From: Candidatus Thiothrix sulfatifontis
GTDB lineage: Bacteria > Pseudomonadota > Gammaproteobacteria > Thiotrichales > Thiotrichaceae
Length of the DNA: 64,000 bases
Reading direction: 5' to 3'
NCBI GenBank assembly: GCA_022828425.1
Contig: CP094685.1
Span: 1,116,001 to 1,180,000 of the forward strand
Positions 37,962 to 47,520 of this stretch are shown here, in pieces; the first letter of the stretch is position 1, and each line of letters opens with the position of its first letter. A model generated the notes under the pieces. That model was not told where the DNA came from. It searched no databases and saw nothing but the letters and a program-made list of their open reading frames with translations. A program made the translations under genes and the position numbers.

Positions 37962-39194
37962 TCAAGATTCCTTGCGGATTTGCTTGATAACTTCGATACG
38001 CCGTCGGTGCAATTCCTCTTTGATTTGCACCCCTTGGAAACCGGCTTGGATAACCGTTTGCACATCCACTTGCTGACACGCCCGTAACGCTTCCCGAAAA
38101 TAGTGGGCTTGCGGGTAAGGGCGGCTTTCAAAGCCTGTACGCCCTTTGGCATCCGCTTCACACGCCAGCAATAATTGCGCGAAACGTTCGGGCTTGCGGA
38201 ATGCATCGGTGACTTCCAGCACGTTCAACACGGTTTTGGGTTGCAATTCCAGTGCCTTATGGATTCGACCGTGCTGTTCAGCGACGTGTTCCGCCAATTC
38301 GCGAAACCGATTGGGGATTTTTAAGCGTTCGCATAACTGTGTCGTGAGTTCGCGGCTAAGGCGTTCATGCCCGTGATGGCTGGGCAGTATTTCTTTGGGT
38401 GTCAGCCCTTTGCCCAAATCGTGGGTGAGGGCAGCAAAGCGTACTTCCGGGTCAGCGCTCAGTTTTACCGCTTGTTGCAACACCAGCAGGGTGTGAATGC
38501 CGCAATCAATTTCCGGGTGGTATTGCGCGGGTTGCGGCACCCCAAACAGGCGCTCCAGTTCGGGGAATAATACGGCTAATGCGCCACAATCGCGCAATAC
38601 CTCGAAAAAGCGGGCGGGGGTGGGTTCGGATAGCGCTTTGACGGTTTCTTGCCAGACGCGCTCCGGCACTAAGGCATCGACTTCGCCCGCCGCGACCATC
38701 TGTTGCATCAGGCGTTGGGTGTCGCTGGCAACTTGAAAACCCAGCGGGGCGAACCGTGCCGCAAACCGCGCTACCCGCAAAATCCGCACCGGGTCTTCGG
38801 CAAATGCTGCGGATACGTGGCGCAATAAACGTTGCTGCAAATCGGTTTGCCCACCGTAAGGGTCAATGAGCTTGCCGCTGGCATCTTGCGCCATTGCATT
38901 GATGGTCAAGTCACGCCGCGCAAGGTCTTGTTCCAAGGTGACATCGCTGGCGGCATGGAATTGGAAGCCGTGATAACCCTTTGCCGTTTTGCGTTCGGTG
39001 CGCGCCAGCGCGTATTCCTCGCTGGTTTGCGGGTGCAAAAAAACCGGGAAATCGCTGCCCACGGGTTTAAAACCTTGCTGCAACATGGCCGCAGGCGTGG
39101 CTCCCGTGACTACCCAGTCGCGGTCTTTGAGGGGTAAACCCAATAATTGGTCGCGGACTGCACCGCCAACCAGATAAACAGTGATTGTATTCAT
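37962..39194 (-). CDS. cca: Multifunctional CCA-adding tRNA nucleotidyltransferase
   Basis: 410 residues from ATG 39194. Adds or repairs the 3' CCA of tRNAs. N-terminal [13 protein letters not shown] and the DRDWVV motif form the nucleotidyltransferase site. [10 protein letters not shown] and [12 protein letters not shown] follow in the neck region. A C-terminal HD domain (HTLLVLQQA and LTHDLGKG) gives the phosphatase/phosphodiesterase activity of the gammaproteobacterial type. The upstream TTG of the longer frame was rejected. Confidence 0.96.
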   Translation of the reverse strand: MNTITVYLVGGAVRDQLLGLPLKDRDWVVTGATPAAMLQQGFKPVGSDFPVFLHPQTSEEYALARTERKTAKGYHGFQFHAASDVTLEQDLARRDLTINAMAQDASGKLIDPYGGQTDLQQRLLRHVSAAFAEDPVRILRVARFAARFAPLGFQVASDTQRLMQQMVAAGEVDALVPERVWQETVKALSEPTPARFFEVLRDCGALAVLFPELERLFGVPQPAQYHPEIDCGIHTLLVLQQAVKLSADPEVRFAALTHDLGKGLTPKEILPSHHGHERLSRELTTQLCERLKIPNRFRELAEHVAEQHGRIHKALELQPKTVLNVLEVTDAFRKPERFAQLLLACEADAKGRTGFESRPYPQAHYFREALRACQQVDVQTVIQAGFQGVQIKEELHRRRIEVIKQIRKES

Positions 39195-39246
39195 GTACAA
39201 ATTATGGCGTGTGATGAGGGCGGAAGTATATCTTTTTTATAGTATA

Positions 39247-39260
39247 TTAGTTCGAGCTAA
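39247..39260. promoter_or_regulatory. Near-palindrome upstream of sqr
   Basis: TTAGTTCGAGCTAA, a 14-base near-palindrome centred on TCGA with one mismatch per arm, about 25 bases upstream of a candidate sqr -35 box. It could be an operator. No regulator gene is adjacent. Confidence 0.25.
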
Positions 39261-39283
39261 TGTTTTGATAAGTAAGGATAACA

Positions 39284-39312
39284 TTGACCTAGAGCTTGTT
39301 TTGTGGTGTGAT
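39284..39312 (+). promoter_or_regulatory. Candidate sigma-70 promoter for sqr
   Basis: TTGACC (39284-39289), 17-base spacer, TGTGAT (39307-39312), leaving an 80-base leader before the sqr ATG. The -10 is weak, so this is tentative. Confidence 0.3.
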
Positions 39313-39384
39313 TCTGTTTGTTCTGGGAAACGCTGGCAAGTACAAATCTCATAATTAAATCAATCCCCCTCATTCAATAGTTAG

Positions 39385-40671
<1,287 letters not shown>

Positions 40672-40700
40672 GATCTGACTGAGGAGTCAGGGGCACTTGG

Positions 40701-40726
40701 TGGGAGGCTTAGCCTCCCATTTTTAT
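40701..40726 (+). terminator. Rho-independent terminator after sqr
   Basis: TGGGAGGC (40701-40708), loop TTA, GCCTCCCA (40712-40719), then TTTTTATTT. It separates sqr from nadC, which has its own GAGG ribosome site. Confidence 0.9.
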
Positions 40727-40737
40727 TTGAGGTTTTC

Positions 40738-41568
40738 ATGCAATTACCTAACGATATTTCAGCAACGGTTGCGCGGGCTTTGGCGGAAGACATTGGCACG
40801 GGCGATGTGACTGCGGGGCTGATTCCGGTGGATAAGCAAGCCAGTGCAACGGTGATTTCTCGCGAAGACGCGGTGTTGTGCGGCGTGGCGTGGTTTGATG
40901 AAGTGTTCCGCCAGCTTGACCCAAGCGTGCAAGTGGAATGGCAGTATCAAGATGGCGAGCGGGTGGCAGCCAATGCGCTGCTATGTACCTTGCGGGGCAG
41001 TGCGCGTTCTATCTTGAGTGGGGAGCGGGCGGCGTTGAATTTTCTGCAAACCTTGTCGGCGACGGCGACAGCGACGCGGCGGTATGTGGATTTGGTGGCG
41101 CATACCGCTTGCCGGATTTTGGATACGCGCAAAACCTTGCCCGGTTTGCGTACCGCGCAAAAATACGCGGTATTGTGTGGGGGCGGGACGAATCACCGCA
41201 TGGGTTTGTATGATCGGGTGTTGATTAAGGAAAACCACATTATGGCGGCGGGGTCGATCACAAAGGCGATTCAGCAGGCGCGGCAGTTACATCCCGGTAT
41301 TCTGGTGGAAGTGGAAACTGAGAATTTGCAGGAATTGGCGGAAGCGACGGCGGCACACGCTGACATCATTATGTTGGATGAGTATAGCCTTGCGGATATG
41401 CGCGAAGCGGTGCGGGTGACGGCGGGGAAGATTCCGTTGGAAGCGTCTGGTGGGGTTAGCCCAGAAACGTTGGTGGCGATTGCGGAAACGGGGGTGGATT
41501 TCGTGTCGATTGGCGGAATTACCAAGCATGTACGGGCGGTGGATTTGTCGATGCGGTTTCAGGGGTAA
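40738..41568 (+). CDS. nadC: Nicotinate-nucleotide pyrophosphorylase (carboxylating)
   Basis: 276 residues; makes nicotinate mononucleotide from quinolinate and PRPP in de novo NAD synthesis. Seen are [69 protein letters not shown] and the C-terminal [12 protein letters not shown]. Complete and typical in length. It is convergent with the TIR-STAND-SIR2 operon, whose effector is expected to consume NAD; the proximity may be chance. Confidence 0.96.
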   Translation: MQLPNDISATVARALAEDIGTGDVTAGLIPVDKQASATVISREDAVLCGVAWFDEVFRQLDPSVQVEWQYQDGERVAANALLCTLRGSARSILSGERAALNFLQTLSATATATRRYVDLVAHTACRILDTRKTLPGLRTAQKYAVLCGGGTNHRMGLYDRVLIKENHIMAAGSITKAIQQARQLHPGILVEVETENLQELAEATAAHADIIMLDEYSLADMREAVRVTAGKIPLEASGGVSPETLVAIAETGVDFVSIGGITKHVRAVDLSMRFQG

Positions 41569-41576
41569 GGAATGAA

Positions 41577-41601
41577 GAGGGCGTATGCAATACGCCCCTA
41601 C
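41577..41601. repeat. Palindromic mini-repeat after nadC (copy 2)
   Basis: 25 bases identical to 4699-4723 in argS, with the same 8-bp-arm palindrome. It lies between the nadC stop and the TIR gene, including the last bases of the TIR stop codon, and could act as a weak bidirectional terminator. Confidence 0.8.
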
Positions 41602-42320
41602 AGTTGTTGGAGGGTGGCTTGGGTTTCGGCGATGAGTTTTTCCATGCGCATTTGTTCTTCGACACGGGTTTCTAGGTCGTATTGGGCTTGTAGGCGTTCG
41701 AGTTTGGTTTGAAGAAATTTGCGGCGGGCTTGCTGGGAAGAGAAATCCCCCCCAGCCCCCCTTTTGCAAAGCGGGGAGGAAAAAGTGTTTATTAGTTGTG
41801 CTGGTTCTTGGCTTCCCTCGCAAAAGGGGGATTGAGGGGGATTTTCTTGCAGTGTGGTGGCGATGTCTTTTGCGAGATCAATTAGGCGAGTTTCAAAGTC
41901 TGGGTGATTTGTTGTTAGCGGGTAGGTGCGTTTGCTTTGCGGGTCTTGCCACCAGAAGCGGTAGCCGAGTGTGGGGGTGAATGCGGCGGGTTTGCGTTCT
42001 TGCGGAATGTGGTCGAGTTCGATGCAGAAAATGCGCCCGGAATTTTTGCCGACACGGGTGCTGAAGGTGGCGAGTTCGTACTTGCACCATTCGGAGGCGA
42101 GGTAGCCGGGGGATAGGAAGCTGACGAGGCAGTGAGCTTGTGCGAGTTGCGCCTCAATTTCGGGGGAAATCGCGGTGTTGCCGCTGAAGCGGTTGTCTTT
42201 CCAGAGGCGGTCGGGTTTGGCTCGCCCTACGTATTGGTTGACGCGCTGTTCGAGTAGGGCGGCGAAGGTGTCTACCCAATGTTTGTCAACGTGGGCGTAG
42301 CTGAGGAAGAGGTCAGGCAT
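41598..42320 (-). CDS. TIR-domain effector with C-terminal coiled-coil tag
   Basis: 240 residues. The N-terminal TIR domain (1-150) starts LFLSYAHVDKHWVD and carries SPGYLASEWCKYELATF; Glu82 matches the catalytic Glu of TIR NADases. Residues 158-192 are encoded by a 102-bp inverted-repeat element inserted in frame. The last 45 residues form a coiled coil (LERLQAQYDLETRVEEQMR) nearly identical to the N-terminus of the SIR2-like protein at the other end of the operon. Last gene of a five-gene minus-strand unit. Inferred effector that depletes NAD on activation; activity untested. Confidence 0.85.
   Translation of the reverse strand: MPDLFLSYAHVDKHWVDTFAALLEQRVNQYVGRAKPDRLWKDNRFSGNTAISPEIEAQLAQAHCLVSFLSPGYLASEWCKYELATFSTRVGKNSGRIFCIELDHIPQERKPAAFTPTLGYRFWWQDPQSKRTYPLTTNHPDFETRLIDLAKDIATTLQENPPQSPFCEGSQEPAQLINTFSSPLCKRGAGGDFSSQQARRKFLQTKLERLQAQYDLETRVEEQMRMEKLIAETQATLQQL
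41743..41844. mobile_element. MITE-like palindromic element inside the TIR gene
   Basis: Terminal inverted repeats of 25 bases (41743-41767 and 41820-41844) match at 22 positions; both begin AAATCCCCC and end CCCCCTTTTGC in the outward-to-inward sense. Total length 102 bases, exactly 34 codons, so the host frame is kept. A related half-element lies at the 5' end of the STAND gene. Confidence 0.7.
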
Positions 42321-42334
42321 TTGATTCTCCGTGG

Positions 42335-42721
42335 CTACCAGTCTACTTTGACCGGGTATTTGTGAATCAGCGGATCAGGGGTGAGCAACACCAGATCATT
42401 CTGGATGGCTTGGCAGATCAGTATACGGTCAAAAGGATCACGGTGAATATCCGGCAGGCTGGACAAATGTTGTATGGCATCTTCGTGCAGGCTCAATGAA
42501 GCAATCTGGTGTTGGTCGCGTTTGCGCGGGATGTAGAGCTTCGGTGCTTCCGGCAATGGCAGTTTGCCAAGCTGGTATTTGACGCTAATTTCCCAGAATG
42601 AAATTGAGCTGAGAAAGACTTCATTTTCAGGCATTTGGAAAAGGTCGCGGGTTTTTGCGCTCAGGTTGTCATCATCCGAGATTAGCCACAGGAATGTGCA
42701 GGTATCCAACAATAAGCGCAT
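42335..42721 (-). CDS. PIN-domain toxin (VapC-like)
   Basis: 128 residues. Acidic PIN residues are all visible: LLLDTCTFLW (Asp6), FWEIS (Glu near 46) and DPFDRILICQA (Asp near 97) plus a downstream TPD. Such proteins are Mg-dependent RNases that cleave tRNA or rRNA when freed from antitoxin. It follows its antitoxin by 3 bases and precedes the TIR gene by 14 bases, so it sits inside the defence operon. Confidence 0.88.
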   Translation of the reverse strand: MRLLLDTCTFLWLISDDDNLSAKTRDLFQMPENEVFLSSISFWEISVKYQLGKLPLPEAPKLYIPRKRDQHQIASLSLHEDAIQHLSSLPDIHRDPFDRILICQAIQNDLVLLTPDPLIHKYPVKVDW

Positions 42722-42724
42722 TGG

Positions 42725-42952
42725 TTAACGTCCCTCAAAGGCATCAAACATTTCATCGGGTAGTGGCTCAAAGAAAGTGCTAGATAGCTTGAACTCTCCT
42801 TTTGCCAGCCCGATAGGACGTTTGGTAGTCAATGCGGGTGTGAATGTCCGACTGTATTTGCTCAGAATGAATTCGACGAAATGCAGGATTTCACGCTGTG
42901 CAGGTTCTGGCAGATGCCGGGTATGTTCGGTAATTTGTTCTACAGTGCCCAT
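42725..42952 (-). CDS. DUF2281-type antitoxin
   Basis: 75 residues. The N-terminal helix region EQITEHTRHLPEPAQREILHFVEFIL resembles DUF2281 proteins paired with PIN toxins, and the variable C-terminus probably binds the toxin. TGGAGA precedes the ATG. It starts 38 bases after the STAND stop; a TATACT in that gap could give the pair its own promoter. Confidence 0.8.
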   Translation of the reverse strand: MGTVEQITEHTRHLPEPAQREILHFVEFILSKYSRTFTPALTTKRPIGLAKGEFKLSSTFFEPLPDEMFDAFEGR

Positions 42953-42990
42953 GATGTTTTCTCCAAACGGGTATGGTTGCAGTATAGCGG

Positions 42991-45900
42991 TTAGCGTTCA
43001 ATGGTGCATTCTTCGGGTTTCATGTCCGTGCCATCGGGGTTGAGGCAGTATTCTTTCAGCAGCCCCGGCAGTTGGCGGTCTGCTAGTTCCTTGAGTTCTT
43101 TGAGAGCATCCACGCGCCATTGGAGTTGGATGCGTGTCCATTCGACACGCGGTTTGATGGAGGCGGCGGAATGCTCGTTGGTCAGGGTGGGTTCGTAGGT
43201 TTTCAGGGCTTCGAGTTCCTTGTCTGCACCGATGCCTTCTATTGCCAGCAGGGCGATGTCGATGGCGTGGAACAAGCCTTGGCGGGTGATGGGGTTGTCG
43301 GTTGCCAGCCATTCTTGTTCGAGCTTTTGCAGCAGGAGTACGCCGAGGAAATCGCTGTTGGCAAGGCCACGGGCGGCGGCTTCGCGGACTTTGGCGAGGT
43401 TGTGGCCTAGCAGTTTGATGCCTTCGGCTTCGTCCATGTTGGCGATGGCGTAGGCGTATTCGTAGATGAAGGGGGCGGGGTCAGTGAGTTTGTCGGCTTC
43501 ATCGGCGGCGGTGTCGGTGGCTCGCTGGTCAGTTGTTGGTTCAGCGTCGCGGCGCTTGCGCCAGTCGGCATAGGCTTGGTCGAATTCGTCTAGTTTGTTT
43601 TTTAGTTCGTCCATAGTTAATGGTTTTTCTTCCATACCCGGTTGATTGATCGACACTTGCAGCGCTTTTTCTTTGGTTTTCTGTTCATCTTCGTCTGCTA
43701 GCTGTTCTGCGGCTGCGTCACGGGTTCGTTGATCTATCAAGGATAAGGCTTTGCGGAGTAGGCGCTTTTGAACTTCGTTTAGGTTGTTGCCGCGTTCCAT
43801 ACGTGTAGCTGCAATAGCAGCACTTTGACGGGTGTCGGGATTACCGCTTTTCAGGCGACGCAATAGGAAGTCAAGTAATTCACCGGAAGCGATGCGACTG
43901 AACGATTCAATACTATGTGCGCTGCTGCTGCCAATAGTAGCAGGCTTCAAAATAGAGTCGTAGCTAAAGCTGTTGGCATCTGAACTTTCATCCCCCATTA
44001 CAGAAAATAGATTTGGTATTAAGACCCCCTCTCCTAAATTTGCTAAAGCACCTGCCACTCCATCTCGAATATCTTTGTTTCTATGTTGAAGAAATCCTAA
44101 TAACTGAGGAATAATCTCTTTGCTTTGTAGCTGAGATAAACTCTCTGCAATCTCCAAGCTAAAGCTATTTCTTTTATCACTGAGTAGTTCTAGTATTGCA
44201 GGGAGTCCTTCCTTAGCTTTTAATTGACCTAAACCCCTTGCCGCCATGTTACGAACATCATGATCTTCATCCTTGAGTAATTTTATTAACAAAGGAATAG
44301 TCTCTTTAGTTTGCATTTGACTTAATGCCTTTGCCGCTATAAGACGTCCATATTGATCATTCCAATCATTTAAAAACTTCGGTAGTGTTGGAATTACATC
44401 TTTGGCCTGCAATTGGCTTAAACTAATTATTGCTGCATGACGGACTGTATTTTCTTCATCCTCAAGTAAACCTAGCAACGCAGGAATCGCATCTTTAGCC
44501 TGCAATCGGCCCAGAACCGCAGTCGCTTCATAGCGAATATCTGCATTTTTATCTTTGATAAGACCTAGCAATGCAGGAACCGCATCTTTAGCCTGCAACT
44601 GCTCTAAAGCATTGCTGGCTGCAAAGCGAACCTTTTTTTCTTTATCCTTAAGCAACTCTAGCAATACAGGCACCGCATCTTTAGTCTGTAACTGACCCAA
44701 AACCATTGCTGCTTCATAGCGGATATCTGGATTTTTATCCTTGAGTAATTCGATCATTGCAGGAGCTGCGTCTTCGACCTGCCACTGTCCTAAAATCGTT
44801 AAGGCTGTAATAAGGACGTTTGCATTTTCATCTTGGAGCAATCTTAGCAACGTAGGAACCGCTTCCCTGGTCTGCCACTGTCCTAAAATCTTTACGGCTG
44901 CAATGCGAATGCTCTCTTTTTCATCCTTGAGTAATCCGATCATTGCAGGAACTGCGTCTTCGACTTGCCACTGTCCTAAAATCGTTGCGGCTGCAAGACG
45001 AACCTCTACTGTTTTATCCTTAAGTAATCCACGCAACATGGGAACTACGTCTTTGATCTGCCATTGGCCTAGAATCTTTACGGCTGCAATGCGAGGTTTT
45101 TCTATTTCATCATACCTAGAACTGAATGCTTCAAAATTTTTACTAACTGGATGTTTATACTTAAGCCACTCTAGCAACGTAGGAATCACCTCCTTGACTT
45201 GCCATTGACCTAAAACCTCTGCGGCTGTAATACGGACTTGTACATCTTCATCCTTGAGTAAATCTAACAATACAGGGACTGCATACGTAACCGCATATTT
45301 AGGCTGTACTTGCCCTAAAGCTTCTATCACTGCACACAAGCGAAAGGGAGAGTCTATCGTATAATTTTCTAGGTTACTACGGGAAATATATGTATTCACG
45401 AGTGATTTTGATAAATCGTAAGCCGCTTCATTAGCCTGTAATTCGCCTAAAGCTTTTGCTGATAAAGCATTAAGGTTTTCATTCTTAAGTAAGTTGATTA
45501 AATAGGGAATTACTTGCGATGCATTGGGTCCATAAGTCAAATGTTGTATTATACTTGTATTATCAATGGATTTATTTGAGTGGTCAGATGATGAAATAGT
45601 CATAAGCTGTTCACGAGAAGATTGAGTAGCAATCTGCATAATTAACTGCCGCACCCAGAATTTCTTATTGGAGATAGGCATGTCTGGTTTAAAAACAGGC
45701 TGATCATGCATTAAAAAGATCCCAATATCTGAAGTAATAACTCCCATGTCTCTGTTTTGAGAACGATAGTCATCCAGAGAATCTTCAGCAATATCTCCAA
45801 AAATTCCTTTCTTGATAAGCTTGCTGGATGAGTTTTGTAAAATATGGTAAATCGAGCGTGCTGACTCTGGTACTTGTATCGCAGCAAGACGTGCTCCCGC

Positions 45901-47520
45901 ACGGATAGCTAAGTCAGTATTTTCTGGAGCAATAGACTTATTTGCCAATTGCAACGCATCCTCATAATTTCCTCTTGTAGCGTAGGCTCTAATTCGTTGA
46001 TCAACGGATTGATTACTTACCAATTCTATTTGTAAGCCCACATAATCAGCAATTTGTTTTTGGTTGAATTGTTTATCTGGTTCAAGCTGTCCCCTCTGCA
46101 AATCCGTCTCTGCCACATAACGCCCCTGCTGAAACAGATCGAAACTCCCCAGTTTACCTTTCCATAGCTCCACTTGGTCGGAAATACCCAGCTTAGAACT
46201 AAGGCGCAGATGGTAGTTAGTGGAGTTGATGTAATAATCCCACCCCGCAAACAGTGCTACAATACTGACAAACCCCGCAGATGCCACCTGTGCAAACTTG
46301 CGCCGCAGCATCTTGTCTTTCCACGCATCATTCCACTTTTCGATGCTGCCAGAAAACATATCGTGGTAAAGCTCATACCACGTCGCATCACCCCGCTGTT
46401 GGCTACGCAGAATGCGCACAGCCGTCAGTTTTTCCAAAACCTTGCCCAGAGCCGCTTCATTTACCCGCACCGTTTCCGCCAAGGCAGCGGCGGTGTACGC
46501 CATCTTCACCCCACGTTGGCTTGCCAGATGATCGAAGGCTTTGGAGGCAAGCTGCTTTTCCGTCAACGTGAAGGTCTGCAACACGCCACCGAAGTAATTG
46601 CTCAGGATGCCCTTCGCCTTGCCCGCTTTTTCGTAAGTTGCCAGCCTTAGCAGCTTGTCCGGGTCGGCCTTGTTCAGTTCCCACAGTTGCGCACAGACGA
46701 TTTGCAGATAAGGCGGTTCGACGGTTTCCAGCAATTCGACCACGGGCGAATGTGGCAAGCGGTCAAGTTCACGACTGAGCAAATCATCCAGCAGCGTTTT
46801 CAGCAGCACAGGCTCGTAATGGAAGCCGATTTGCTCCACGGGTGTAACAATCGCCTCGCGTGCGCCGACCCGCCCCAGCTTTTCCAGCCGATAGAAGTTT
46901 TCAAACAAAATGGTCGGCAAACGCGGCTTGAATGCATTGAGTTCCAGCGCGAAATCTTCCCGCATCGACAACACCAGACTCACGGGCAGTTGCGGGTTGG
47001 TAATGACCGCCGTCAGTTGCTCAATGAACGGCTGGAAACTGGCGGTTGCTCGTTGATAACGGAAAAACTCCTCAAACTGGTCAAGGATCAGCACCAGCGG
47101 GTGGCGCACAAACAGCCCGCAGAATTCTAGCAACTCCGCCAGCGTTTTCCCCACTTCATCCGCCGCACCTTCAGGCAACTTGCCACTGCTGTGCAAGGCT
47201 TGCAGCACCGCAGCCCGTACACTGCTGACCGGCTCACTCACCCAGTCGATGTGGTACACCACCTCCAGATTTTCCCCAGTCGGAGACTTCAAACGCGGGA
47301 TCACCGCAGCCTGCAACAGCGAACTTTTGCCCACCCCACTCGCCGCAAACAACAAGGTCAGCCGATTGGTTAGTACCTTATCAATCAGCACTTCCGCATC
47401 AGACTCACGTCCAAAAAACTTCCCACGCTCATCTTCACGGTAAGGTCGCAATCCAGGATAAGGCGCTTCTCTTGGCTCCTCCCCTGACAAGGGGAGGCTG
47501 GGAGGGATTTCTTTCTTCAT
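42991..47520 (-). CDS. STAND NTPase with transmembrane segment and long HEAT-repeat array
   Basis: 1509 residues. Residues 4-16 come from a repeat element. The nSTAND1-type domain begins PYPGLRPYREDERGKFFGRE, with Walker A ASGVGKSS near 60 and Walker B LVLILDQFEEF near 145, then a winged-helix region. A hydrophobic segment at about 410-428 (VASAGFVSIVALFAGW) may insert in membrane. From about 665 to 1165 come roughly 14 HEAT repeats of 31 residues (DAVPALLGLIKDK, DIRYEA, LGQLQ). A helical C-terminal region follows. STAND proteins are signal-triggered oligomerising switches. The start overlaps the SIR2-like stop (ATGA). Inferred sensor and activator of the operon; the HEAT array is the likely recognition surface. 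Confidence 0.85.
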   Translation of the reverse strand: MKKEIPPSLPLSGEEPREAPYPGLRPYREDERGKFFGRESDAEVLIDKVLTNRLTLLFAASGVGKSSLLQAAVIPRLKSPTGENLEVVYHIDWVSEPVSSVRAAVLQALHSSGKLPEGAADEVGKTLAELLEFCGLFVRHPLVLILDQFEEFFRYQRATASFQPFIEQLTAVITNPQLPVSLVLSMREDFALELNAFKPRLPTILFENFYRLEKLGRVGAREAIVTPVEQIGFHYEPVLLKTLLDDLLSRELDRLPHSPVVELLETVEPPYLQIVCAQLWELNKADPDKLLRLATYEKAGKAKGILSNYFGGVLQTFTLTEKQLASKAFDHLASQRGVKMAYTAAALAETVRVNEAALGKVLEKLTAVRILRSQQRGDATWYELYHDMFSGSIEKWNDAWKDKMLRRKFAQVASAGFVSIVALFAGWDYYINSTNYHLRLSSKLGISDQVELWKGKLGSFDLFQQGRYVAETDLQRGQLEPDKQFNQKQIADYVGLQIELVSNQSVDQRIRAYATRGNYEDALQLANKSIAPENTDLAIRAGARLAAIQVPESARSIYHILQNSSSKLIKKGIFGDIAEDSLDDYRSQNRDMGVITSDIGIFLMHDQPVFKPDMPISNKKFWVRQLIMQIATQSSREQLMTISSSDHSNKSIDNTSIIQHLTYGPNASQVIPYLINLLKNENLNALSAKALGELQANEAAYDLSKSLVNTYISRSNLENYTIDSPFRLCAVIEALGQVQPKYAVTYAVPVLLDLLKDEDVQVRITAAEVLGQWQVKEVIPTLLEWLKYKHPVSKNFEAFSSRYDEIEKPRIAAVKILGQWQIKDVVPMLRGLLKDKTVEVRLAAATILGQWQVEDAVPAMIGLLKDEKESIRIAAVKILGQWQTREAVPTLLRLLQDENANVLITALTILGQWQVEDAAPAMIELLKDKNPDIRYEAAMVLGQLQTKDAVPVLLELLKDKEKKVRFAASNALEQLQAKDAVPALLGLIKDKNADIRYEATAVLGRLQAKDAIPALLGLLEDEENTVRHAAIISLSQLQAKDVIPTLPKFLNDWNDQYGRLIAAKALSQMQTKETIPLLIKLLKDEDHDVRNMAARGLGQLKAKEGLPAILELLSDKRNSFSLEIAESLSQLQSKEIIPQLLGFLQHRNKDIRDGVAGALANLGEGVLIPNLFSVMGDESSDANSFSYDSILKPATIGSSSAHSIESFSRIASGELLDFLLRRLKSGNPDTRQSAAIAATRMERGNNLNEVQKRLLRKALSLIDQRTRDAAAEQLADEDEQKTKEKALQVSINQPGMEEKPLTMDELKNKLDEFDQAYADWRKRRDAEPTTDQRATDTAADEADKLTDPAPFIYEYAYAIANMDEAEGIKLLGHNLAKVREAAARGLANSDFLGVLLLQKLEQEWLATDNPITRQGLFHAIDIALLAIEGIGADKELEALKTYEPTLTNEHSAASIKPRVEWTRIQLQWRVDALKELKELADRQLPGLLKEYCLNPDGTDMKPEECTIER
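47478..47510. repeat. Partial palindromic element at the 5' end of the STAND gene
   Basis: CCTCCCC (47478-47484) and GGGGAGG (47491-47497) form a stem. The minus strand from 47510 reads AAATCCCTCCCAGCC, closely matching the arm of the 102-bp element in the TIR gene. It supplies about 13 codons just after the STAND start. Confidence 0.6.
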
